Positions 7,992 to 16,300 of a stretch of 64,000 bases of DNA are shown one piece after another. The DNA comes from CBDCWQ01 sp965223435 (GTDB lineage Bacteria; Myxococcota; Kuafuiibacteriia; Kuafuiibacteriales; Kuafuiibacteriaceae): the NCBI GenBank assembly GCA_965223435.1, contig CBDCWQ010000021.1:62001-126000 (forward strand). Direction: 5' to 3'. The position numbers and the translations under genes were made by a program. Each line of letters begins with the position of its first letter. Position 1 is the first letter of the stretch. Below the pieces are notes generated by a model. That model was not told where the DNA came from and searched no databases. It saw only the letters and a list, made by a program, of their open reading frames with translations.

Positions 7992-9820
7992 AGCTTAATC
8001 CCGGAGCTCACCTCTGTCGATCCGAACCGGTTTGCGTGGTGTTCAGTGAGTGGAGGGGAGCGGGTGGGCCGAATTCACTTCGGACCGGACCCCGCAAGGC
8101 CGAATCGGCGTTCATTGGGGCTGCGGGATTCAGAGAGCACAAGGGGTCGACGCATCTGAGCCGTGGGTTTTGTTGCTTGGCTTTGTGTGGGGCGTTTTCC
8201 CTGGTGGTGGGGACTGCGCGCGCCGAGAACGACGTTGAACTTCAGGGTACGCGCACCGCGACCGAACGCAAAGCCGGAGCCCCCCCTGCCCGTGAGCGCA
8301 AGGAGTCCACGTCTGGTGGCTCTGACGAGCGCTCGCCCGCCGATGGCGAGCGCCGGTCTTCACCAGAGGTTGACCGGGAGGCGGCCATGTTTGGTGGCTC
8401 TGACGAGCGCTCGTCCACCGATGGCGAGCGGCGGTCTTCACCAGAGGTTGACCGGGAGGCGGCTATGTTTGGTGGCTCGGACGAGGTCTCGCCCGCTGGT
8501 GGCGAGGCCCAATCTTCACCAGAGGTTGACCGGGAGGCGGCGATGTTTGGCGACTCGGACGAGAGCCCGGTGGCATCGGAGTCGAACCGCACGGCCGAAG
8601 GTCGGGTCGCCGATCGCTTGAACGAGATCGAGAAGACTTTGGAGCTGGGCGGGCGCCTCTGGCTTTGGCTTGAATATCAGGCGCAGGAGGAAGGTGGAGC
8701 GAAGAACGGCGCCCTCCGGTCGCCGAGTTTTATGGACCTCTATCTCGATGGACGGCCCAGCGATCGACTTCGTGCCTTTGTGCAGGGCCGCCTTAGGCAT
8801 GACTTCACCGTTGCCGATGGTTCAACCGACCCACTGGGGCGTCCGCTTGAAGACACCCGCGTCTTGCTCGACCAAATGTGGCTGAAGTTCGATATCATGC
8901 GACAACTTTTTGTCACCGTAGGAAAGCAGCGAGTTCGGTGGGGCTCCGGGCGGTTTTGGAATCCCACCGATTTTCTCAACCAGCAGCGAATAGATCCTTT
9001 GGCCTTCTTCGATGTTCGCCTCGGTGTGAGTTTGCTCCGAATTCATCTGCCCATTGAATCGCTGGGCTGGAATCTATACGCCATAGCCAACCTCGATGGG
9101 GCAGATCCCATCGAGCGAACCGGAGGGGCCTTTCGGGTCGAAGCCCTGGTCGAGAAGACCGAAGTTGCATTGTCCGTGGCTGTCAAAAAAGATGATCCGA
9201 TTCGCCTTGGGCTCGATGTGAGCAGCGGCGTTGGGCCCTTTGACCTACACCTTGAGTTGGCCCTCCTTCATCGATTGAGAAGCGCGTTTTTTCGGGGAAC
9301 TTTCGATGTCCAGAGCCTCCAGCTCCCCGAAAGCTTCAGCCGCAAAGACGATTGGATCCCCCAGCTGACGCTTGGGTTTGAGTTTTCGGTTCCGGTGGGC
9401 GATGAGGATAGCATCACTTTTAACGGAGAGTATTTCTTCAATGATGCCGGCTATAGCGATGAGACCCTGTACCCGGTTCTTTTGGCCCAGGGCCTATTCA
9501 CGCCTTTGTACGTGGGCCGCCACTACGCCGGGTTCGGAGCTTTCCTGAACGCCCCGGGACGCTGGGATGACACCACGTTCATTGTCAGTGCGATCGCCAA
9601 TCTCAGCGATCGAACGGTCCTGACTCGTTTCGACTATCGCCTCCGGGTACTGACTCATCTGGAGCTGAGTGCCTATTTGAGCCTCCACCTGGGAGAGCAA
9701 GGCGAGTTCCATTTTAGCTTTGCCATCGATCCGGTGCCATCGATCTCGGGGCTCGAGAATGGCGTTCGTGTGGTGGCGCCCCTTCTTGAGCTTGGTGTAG
9801 CCTTATCTATGGACTTTTAA
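7988..9820 (+). CDS. Outer-membrane beta-barrel protein with repetitive N-terminal linker
   Basis: The open frame gives 610 residues. A signal peptide lies well inside it (LSRGFCCLALCGAFSLVVGTARA, about 57-79), so the true start may be a later codon than GTG 7988, although that codon overlaps the previous stop. After the signal comes a low-complexity linker with three copies of a 26-residue unit ending in VDREAAMFGG/D (residues about 110-195), then about 400 residues of alternating strands typical of a porin-like barrel (WLWLEYQAQEEG, QMWLKFDIMRQLFVTVGKQ). A WGSGRFWNPTDFLN motif resembles alginate-export or DUF1302-like barrels. It is the last gene of the ABC/LolA operon and may be its outer-membrane partner. 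Its end overlaps the convergent HNH gene. Confidence 0.8.
   Translation: MKLNPGAHLCRSEPVCVVFSEWRGAGGPNSLRTGPRKAESAFIGAAGFREHKGSTHLSRGFCCLALCGAFSLVVGTARAENDVELQGTRTATERKAGAPPARERKESTSGGSDERSPADGERRSSPEVDREAAMFGGSDERSSTDGERRSSPEVDREAAMFGGSDEVSPAGGEAQSSPEVDREAAMFGDSDESPVASESNRTAEGRVADRLNEIEKTLELGGRLWLWLEYQAQEEGGAKNGALRSPSFMDLYLDGRPSDRLRAFVQGRLRHDFTVADGSTDPLGRPLEDTRVLLDQMWLKFDIMRQLFVTVGKQRVRWGSGRFWNPTDFLNQQRIDPLAFFDVRLGVSLLRIHLPIESLGWNLYAIANLDGADPIERTGGAFRVEALVEKTEVALSVAVKKDDPIRLGLDVSSGVGPFDLHLELALLHRLRSAFFRGTFDVQSLQLPESFSRKDDWIPQLTLGFEFSVPVGDEDSITFNGEYFFNDAGYSDETLYPVLLAQGLFTPLYVGRHYAGFGAFLNAPGRWDDTTFIVSAIANLSDRTVLTRFDYRLRVLTHLELSAYLSLHLGEQGEFHFSFAIDPVPSISGLENGVRVVAPLLELGVALSMDF
8315..8561 (+). 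repeat. 78-bp in-frame tandem repeat (three copies plus part)
   Basis: Units begin at 8315, 8393 and 8471, with a fourth partial unit from 8549. Each encodes GGSDE, then S/A/D/G-rich sequence, then SSPEVDREAAMF. The period is exactly 78 bp (26 codons) and copies are nearly identical at the DNA level. Such repeats can change copy number by slippage, altering linker length in the outer-membrane protein. Confidence 0.95.
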
Positions 9821-11055
9821 ACAGGCATGAATCCTTCGATGAGATGTTGCTCAATTTGTTCTGGTAACCGCAAGACCTCTTTGTCCTTGCAGCGGCACTT
9901 AGTTGGCGCGTCGCAAGGCACAGGCGGATGCTCTTCTGCTATTCTGACTGCTTGTTTCCTCAGAGTATGAATTGACTCTGCATAGCTTAGGCGTTCTAGC
10001 CTTATCTCATTTGATTCGCTATGCTCGATCCGGTTCATAAGTTGATCTGTGTCGTTCCAAGGGTCTCGCAGTATCTCGATTATCTCAAGGAGGCTCCCTA
10101 TCAGCTCTCTTCGTTTGCTTCTCGCCTCCACTTTACGGGGATCGTTAAGATCATAGGCCTGCTCAGTGTATTCTGCATCCCCATCTCCCGTTTCCGGACA
10201 AATATAATCCCCATGTCTAAAAAAATGCTTCGCCCATGCATCTTTGTCGGGTCTGAGTAGACGCCCGCCTCGTACGTTTTTCGTGGGCTGGTCATTGCGG
10301 GCTAAGTTGCAGAACCTACAAGCAAGAAGACAATTGCCATAGCTGTTTTTTTGCTCGGGCGCTGTGCTTCGAAGATAGTAGTGCTCGACCGTCAGAACAC
10401 CCGACCTAGGGAACCTTTGCAGCTCTGTTTCATGCAGCAGACACAGAGGGCACGTAAAGCCAAATTCCCACCGTAGACACTCTAAATATTTTTGATATCC
10501 TTTTTCACCGCCGCGGGGTTTGGGGGTGTGCCGGCGACTACTTGTTTTTTTGGAAGAGGGGTTACGGGTGGCAAGCATTTGAGCTTCTTTTCGGGCATGG
10601 TTTCGCACCGCCTGGAGCTTCAGTTTTACGCTTTCTATTGAAAATCCAAGGGACTGTTCAAGTGACCGGCTCATGGCTTCTGCTTCTGCTTTTTGCAGTC
10701 TCCTCAACCGGTTCATCCGGCTCTTGATTCGGGACTCTAGCTCGGAAGACTCACCTGCCGAAGGTCTAGACTTGATGAGCTGCGCTAGCTCCCCGTACAA
10801 ACCCGAAATAGTTTCTGTTGCTTCATGCGATGCCTCGGGGCTCCTTCTTTTGCTGATAACCTCGGGCCTTAGTTCAAATTTATGCGCCGCAGCAGATGAA
10901 TGCTTTTCCGCTGCTCGTGGCTCCTCACTGCAGCCGTCTCTCTCACTCATCATCTCTTGGGTCGCCCACTGATCATAGTCTGTGCGCCTGCGATGCGTTT
11001 TTTCGAGATACATCGGAACTCTGAGCTTTCGCTGGTGGTCACGCAATTCCGGCAT
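9817..11055 (-). CDS. HNH-family endonuclease
   Basis: A 412-residue protein when started at ATG 11055, which has a GGAGA six bases upstream and lies 1 nt after the stop of the preceding gene; the longer open frame to 11124 overlaps that gene and is unlikely. The N-terminal 180 residues are charged and helical. A zinc-stabilised HNH core follows: CPLC (about 202-205), LTVEHYYLR (about 221-229, EH in place of DH), then N-CLLACRFCN (about 241-250). After it come the AWAKHF and GDYICPETGDGD segments common in HNH nucleases of mobile or defence loci. It forms an operon with the unknown gene at 11057 beside transposon debris, so a defence or mobile-element role is plausible but inferred. Its base composition is visibly AT-richer than the preceding operon, which suggests transfer. 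Confidence 0.82.
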   Translation of the reverse strand: MPELRDHQRKLRVPMYLEKTHRRRTDYDQWATQEMMSERDGCSEEPRAAEKHSSAAAHKFELRPEVISKRRSPEASHEATETISGLYGELAQLIKSRPSAGESSELESRIKSRMNRLRRLQKAEAEAMSRSLEQSLGFSIESVKLKLQAVRNHARKEAQMLATRNPSSKKTSSRRHTPKPRGGEKGYQKYLECLRWEFGFTCPLCLLHETELQRFPRSGVLTVEHYYLRSTAPEQKNSYGNCLLACRFCNLARNDQPTKNVRGGRLLRPDKDAWAKHFFRHGDYICPETGDGDAEYTEQAYDLNDPRKVEARSKRRELIGSLLEIIEILRDPWNDTDQLMNRIEHSESNEIRLERLSYAESIHTLRKQAVRIAEEHPPVPCDAPTKCRCKDKEVLRLPEQIEQHLIEGFMPV

Positions 11056-11056
11056 T

Positions 11057-11761
11057 TTATTCTCCTGCAATCTCCACCGGAATCTTCTTACCGCGCCCGT
11101 CTTGTATGAGACCGCGTGCTGCATTGGCTTTTTTTACGGCGCGACCACAGGCTTTCTCCAAATCCTTCAGGTCAGCAATATCCATCGCCATACTAATGCT
11201 GTGGCGCCCGTCATCGCTCGTGTAATCAATCTTGAGCGTTTGAGAAATCATAGCGGCCTCAATTTCAAGCTCCTCACTTTCATTCTTCTCATATACCGGT
11301 CGGATATCTGTGATTATCCGCACTTTTTGGAGGAGGTTTGAGTACTCATAGGATAGCGCAACAGCTTTTTCTAAATGCTGGAGCCTTTTGGAGCTCAATA
11401 ATTGCACGAGTGCGTCCTCTAGATCACACCAGCGCTTTATTTCCTCCGGCCCCCATGCTTTATCAGCCGGGATAAGCGACAATCCGCTAGTAATTCCCTT
11501 GACGACTGTGTCGGGGGTGAGTTTTTTCTCACGCATTAGCGCAAGAAGACTCAGCAATACGCTTGTAATATCGGCAACGCTTGAGTCGGACGATACATGT
11601 CGCTCAACAACCTCGCCGAGAAAGGCTGGCGACAATCGGATATCGTTCTCAAGGTCAGCTTGAATTGCCTTGAAATTCCGGTCGTTCAGGTCCCTGATGT
11701 TTTGTAGGCCTGGAAGGTGGCGAAGAGGCGGCTGTATTGGGGTCACCATTTCCGGCTCCAT
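11057..11761 (-). CDS. Unknown helical protein paired with HNH nuclease
   Basis: A 234-residue protein with no signal peptide or membrane segment. It is mostly helical (residues 20-150), with ITDIRPVYEK near 150. A C-terminal region follows in which two strands (EAAMISQTLKIDYTSD and RHSISMAMDI) lead into a helix (DLKDLEKACGRAVKKA); this weakly recalls the COMM-domain pattern. Similar uncharacterised bacterial proteins with a LTDLRPVF...LKLTYH...LDDEDL pattern exist from memory, but I cannot name a family. The start may be codon 1 (11761) or codon 5 (ATG 11749, with GGAG upstream). The nuclease ATG follows 1 nt after its stop, so co-translation is likely. A regulator or immunity partner is a guess. 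Confidence 0.7.
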   Translation of the reverse strand: MEPEMVTPIQPPLRHLPGLQNIRDLNDRNFKAIQADLENDIRLSPAFLGEVVERHVSSDSSVADITSVLLSLLALMREKKLTPDTVVKGITSGLSLIPADKAWGPEEIKRWCDLEDALVQLLSSKRLQHLEKAVALSYEYSNLLQKVRIITDIRPVYEKNESEELEIEAAMISQTLKIDYTSDDGRHSISMAMDIADLKDLEKACGRAVKKANAARGLIQDGRGKKIPVEIAGE

Positions 11762-12126
11762 TCGTACATTGGTTTCCAGCCAGGCTCCAGATCGTATGGA
11801 GCCCGGAAGGGTTTTCTCGCAAACACGCTATTCCCTTGTTGTGACATAAAGTCTGCTCTTACGGGGCTAGCCTAGCCTAGCATGCATGAGTCTAGGTGGC
11901 TCTCGCGCGCCTCCTGGCGCCTCAAGACAATAACCTCACCAAGCCTGTTCGCTTGGTCGAGCCCACGAACTGTGAAACCTGCGGTCATCAGACTGACTTC
12001 TATGCCCTCTTCCGTGGTTCCCGATACTCGATGGAGCTCCAGCCCTCGCAAGGCCTGCTGGTAGCACTGCCGAACGCCCGTCTGGACTTCGAGAGGCGCC
12101 TCAGCAAACGCCGGCGACGTCAAAAA

Positions 12127-12578
12127 CCCACATTTTTTTCCCGCCACGGCTTAAGTTCGTGGCGATGGAGAGTGCGACGGACCGTTTCTAAACTGACTTT
12201 GGGTCGTCCTTTTTTACGGCCCTCTTTGAGTATGAGTTCGGCCGTCTATGATGCATAGCCCTCTGGCGGATCACTGCAAGCAAGTACGGCGATCAGCTGT
12301 TCCTCCTTCGCGTCGAAGGCACGCGGTCTCTCTCGGGCACCGGAGGGTTCGTAGACAGCGGCGTCGAGGCCCGCATCGAGAAACTTCCTGCGGGTGCGGC
12401 TGATTGTCGGCGTTGATATTTCTAACGCCCTCATGATTTCCCGTCGGGCGAATCCTTTGTGGCTCATCAGAAGGATACGAGCTCGAATCCGCTCTCGGGG
12501 CGCAAGCCTTGGGCGTTTCAGTTCCCTTTGAAGTCGACGTTTCTCATTCTTGGTGAGTCGAACCTTGGTCGCTTCCAT
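12127..12578 (-). mobile_element. IS630-family transposase remnant
   Basis: From ATG 12578 the frame encodes the N-terminal helix-turn-helix half of an IS630-type transposase (ARILLMSHKGFARREIMRALEIS, then TISRTRRKFLDAGLDAAVYE and the family hallmark DPPEGYA). A TAG follows at about 12246. The same frame then gives LKEGRKKGRPKVSLETVRRTLHRHELKPWREKNVG, whose ending (ETVRRTL-RH-LKPWR) is the expected IS630 segment, so part of the middle is deleted as well as stopped. The DDE catalytic domain is absent. The remnant ends exactly where the giant-gene relic resumes (about 12126). Confidence 0.85.
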
Positions 12579-12664
12579 GCTTAGGGTGGATCACGGTAGG
12601 GTATCGGGCGCAATGCCTCTCCTTGGCTTCGGCGGTCCCTTCTTCACCCCGAACCCGAATCTCC

Positions 12665-12904
12665 CCCGGTCCTGGTCCCGGTCCGTCGTCCCGGTCCCGA
12701 ATGACTGCTGTAAAACAACGGCGACCCTCCACACATGCTTACGCCGTCGACTGGCCGACCCCGTCAAGATCGAGGCGGCTCGAAAGCTCCTGAAGCGCGT
12801 TGTCCAAATACTCACCCGTCTCATCAACTCGGTGAATGAGCGACGTCAACCCTAAGCTGTCGGGACCGGGACGACGGACCGGGACCAGGACGACCAGGAC
12901 CGGG
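12665..12904. repeat. Small element bounded by long GC-rich inverted repeats
   Basis: The left arm 12665-12700 (CCCGGTCCTGGTCCCGG...) pairs with the right arm 12860-12904, which carries the reverse complement with one extra 9-base piece. The 159-bp spacer has a short plus-strand frame with RLADPVKIEAARKLLKR and VQILTRLINSVNERR, resembling the last helices of a four-helix-bundle (S23-like) protein. The arrangement looks like a non-autonomous or decayed element nested in the insertion. Confidence 0.7.
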
Positions 12905-13032
12905 CAAGTCGGATCTTATCTATTGTGGACCGGAACTAGACGCACATCGCTCCAATCGTCGCCCAACGTATTCCAGGAAAACGGCCAGCCCTTGATGTGT
13001 GCCCATGCCCCTCCGCATACCTCGTCTCGAAC

Positions 13033-13321
13033 GTATTCTTGACCACCACCTCGCTGTAGATCGGTGTTTGATACATCGTGATCCAAGCGGTCTCTTGACG
13101 CTCCGGAACGCGATCGTGCTCAGGACTCGCACTGAGTACACGACGAATGTCACTGAAGATCCAAAAGCCCCGCCCCTCAACCAGGGACGGTCAACAACAC
13201 CGGCTCCGCGTCGTAAGTGATGGAGCCTCTAATCGCCGGCACCACTTTGCTTGGAGACACCTACGAAGATGATGCGTACGCGATGTAGGGCTCATTGCCA
13301 AAAGACAACCAGGTGTAGGTT
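13033..13321. other. Gene-free stretch with decayed coding traces
   Basis: No intact gene. On the minus strand one frame reads as plausible protein for about 60 codons (13190-13020, including AWITMYQTPIYSEVVVKNTF) and another just upstream (SITYDAEPVLLTVPG), separated by stops and a frame change. This suggests a further decayed segment, but I cannot assign it. Confidence 0.4.
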
Positions 13322-16300
13322 CTATTCGCGTTTGAGGGAGAAAAAATTGGGGTTAATGTTGATACGGTAGTCCTCTCCTTGGATGGTGTCATCGGTGTCG
13401 TCATCATGGACTCTGACTGTGATAAATATTCCATTGGACTCGGTGAGACCGAAGAGGAGCGCTTCGATGGTGTCTTGATCCCATTCGTCATCGTTCCAGC
13501 GGGCGGTGGCATCGAAGGTTGTGTATTCACGCACGAAGAATGTTTCTGGTGTTTTCGTTTTGAGATCCGCAAGATAGATGTAGACAGAAACTCGGGTTGG
13601 CGTCACGCCGTATTGTTTCTGGAAGAACTTTCCGTTGAACACAAAAGAAGATGTCAACTTGAACCGAAAGGCGCCGTCGACTTTCTCAACGTCAAGCTCC
13701 CCACTGACATGTATCGTGCTCTTTTGGACAGGCGTGTATTCAAAGACCTTGGACCTCCGTCCGTCGATGAGCTCGCCGTCGTCGTTGAGCCATCGTTGAA
13801 ACGCAGTAAAGTAAAGCGGCCGACCCGGAATGGGCTCTTGCCCTTCGTGGTTGTTCAGTGCGTGGATGGGTAAACCTTCCTCTTTGATGGGGTCGATAAG
13901 GTTCTTGGGAATCTTCACAAAGAAAACTATGTTCGCGTTCACAGCTCTTTCGGGGCGTTGCCCCGTCGAAAGGCCTTCTATCATCTTTTTGTTGTGGGAT
14001 GCCACGAACCCTAGGCTGTCGAAGAATGGGGACGCTTCGTAGGAGGCGTGCAATATGGGCTGGTTACGCCAATTATTGGAGCCAAAAGAAACGTTTTGAG
14101 GAGCGGGTATCGCGTCGGTGTGTTTAAACTTGTCGGTCTGAGGTCCATTCGTGGGTGCCGAACGTTGGCCATCGCGCCATGTTGGAGCACTTGTTTCACC
14201 CTCTTGGACGCGGCTCCCAGACGCATCCACGAACTCGACCGGTACATGGGTTTGGCCAAGCCCGGCGAACACGGCGATGACTTGGTGTCCTCGGCCTTCG
14301 AGTACCAGTCTGTCGTCAGCGGGCACATGGATGGAGATGGGGTTGTCCACGTCTTTGCCCCTGTTAAGCAGACTCTCGACGAGTTCGAACAATGTCTTGC
14401 GCCCGTCGGAACCGCCGATCTGGATCGGGGCGGATCGCCAGATGGTGCCCACCGGAATCTCGGCGACGCCTTTGGGGTAGTGGCGTTCGTCGGTCAGTGT
14501 TTTTGTTTCTCGGATCCGCTGAATGGTCTCGTTCTGGTGTTGTTCGAAGTAATGGGTGATGGCGTCGAAGTGCTGTACGACGATTGCATCCGTGGTCCAG
14601 ACTGGCTTGCCCGCTGGGGTGAGGTCCGGCTTAGCTCGGTCATCGACAAGTTTGACCAGCGTCTGGTTCCATTCCAGGATCCGATTCGGGTGGTGCGCAT
14701 TTTCCTCCCACCGTGCTGTCGACGTATGGCCGTCCTGATGCCAAACCTTGATTTGATAGTCGCGGATGATGGCTATGCCGTTGGGTGCGATCCACTCGTC
14801 GATGACGGTTTCCACCGGGGCTTTCCATCCCTCTTCTTGGGGGAACTCGGATGCGAACAGCGAGCGCACGTACAGCTGAAAGGCTGCTTGGTTAGTGGGG
14901 TGGTGGGGCATGGCTGGCAACACCAGGTTGTTGGACGACCCCTCGAGCTTCCCAGGGACCAGCTCGGGAAGTGATTGTCCGTGGTCACTGACTAGAGTGT
15001 GTGCAAAGTCTTGAAGAGCCTTGTCGGCCTCAGGCATAGAGGGTACTTCAATACTGGGATCGAGGAGCCAGGGAGCCCACTTGAGGTCTTGCAGCAATGG
15101 ATCGCTCCAGCTGGCACCGTGGCGAAGGGCTGCTTGCGCAGCGTCCGGACCAGAATAGACGAGTTCTCCTGGTGTCGGGTTTTTTGGGCCTTGGTTGTTG
15201 GATTTCGGTGTTGTATCGGGCGTGGATGGGCCATCGGCCGATGGGGTGGGATGGGCGTCTGGAGGTGGCGTTGTGTTGGGCGTACTGTCCTCGGAGTTGG
15301 CGATGGCTCGAAGGCCATAGCGCTCGGCTGCCGCGCGATCGAAGTCGCCGCGGATGGCGAGTTCTACGAGGTAGAGCCAGGCGATGCGGAGTGGCTCCGA
15401 CCAGTTTTGGGCCAGGGGGGCGAGCCCTTTCCATAAGCGGTGGTTGCGGATGAAGTCGTTCAGGATCTCTGCACGAGGGCGATCGGCCTTGAGGGCGAAC
15501 ACCGGCCAAAAGGCGTCGCTCGCAGGCCTCAAGACGCCCAATTGACCGAGGGGGCTTTCGAGCTCAAACCAGTTCATGTCGATGAAGTAGATGCGGTCAT
15601 CGTCGAAGGCGAACGAAGGGTTGGCCAGGGGATTGTCGAGCACCGGGCCCTCGGCGTACATCGAGACCTCTCGGCGAATCTCGCGCTCCGGGCGAAAGTG
15701 GCTGCCTGCCGGCTGGACGACGGCTGCCCCGGACGGGATGACCCCTTCGCGGTTCCAAATCGCCGATGTGGGGGGTTCGGGACCAACTAAGATCGTTTCC
15801 AGGCCGACATCGACTTCGCCGGTGGCACCCAGGTACACGGCGGTATTGATCCCCACCAGCGAGGTTGCGAGCAGTCCGGGAGGTATCTGGAGCGCATCGT
15901 CCATCAGGGTGACGATGCGCTGACCAAACTTGGACAAAAGCTTGCCCCGGCGGAGCACCAACGTCAGGCCGAATTGATGCACAAGGTCTCGAGGCACAGT
16001 GCTGGTTTCGGGGGCCTGCATCAGATCGCCCAGCGTGAGGATGGCCGCTTGCACGTCCTCGAAGGGGACGTCGAGTTCGGCGTAACCTGGCTCGAAGGTG
16101 GACTGAAGATGGGCACCCTCGGGGTTGAGCTCTTGGTCGACATCGATAAACCAGATCATCGCTGTGCTCGAGGCTAGGCGGGTAGACAGATTATGGATCC
16201 GCTGGCTCGAGTACAAAAAGCCCCAATCGGTCACGAAGTCTTGCATACCGGCCCACAGCCGGAGGGCCTCTCGGCGAAAGTGCTCGGCGCGTGGGTGGTC

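Larger units (their letters stand above)
11872..13032 (-). pseudogene. Interrupted relic of a giant toroid-domain protein gene
   Basis: Two separated minus-strand stretches match consecutive parts of the giant proteins in this window. The upstream piece (13032-12934) encodes GWPFSWNTLGDDWSDVRLV, which aligns with GWPFSWNTNSDDWADARLV of the gene at 18000. The downstream piece (12126-11872) encodes FLTSPAFAEAP, CYQQALRGLELHR and VSLMTAGFTVRGL, matching FITSEAF, CYQSALLGLQRHR and VSLMTAGWSTRGL of the 29996 gene. Only the 13 or so codons for TGANAWAIHGLGV are missing between them; an insertion of about 0.8 kb lies there instead. No long frame continues on either side, so the copy is dead. Confidence 0.85.

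Noticed and set aside
8242..8621. Alternative frames across the 78-bp repeat
   Set aside because: Open frames in several phases are a by-product of the repeat and its lack of stop codons; only the barrel frame continues into real protein.
11055..11124. Longer start for the HNH nuclease
   Set aside because: It would overlap the upstream gene by 68 bp; ATG 11055 has a good Shine-Dalgarno and 1-nt spacing.
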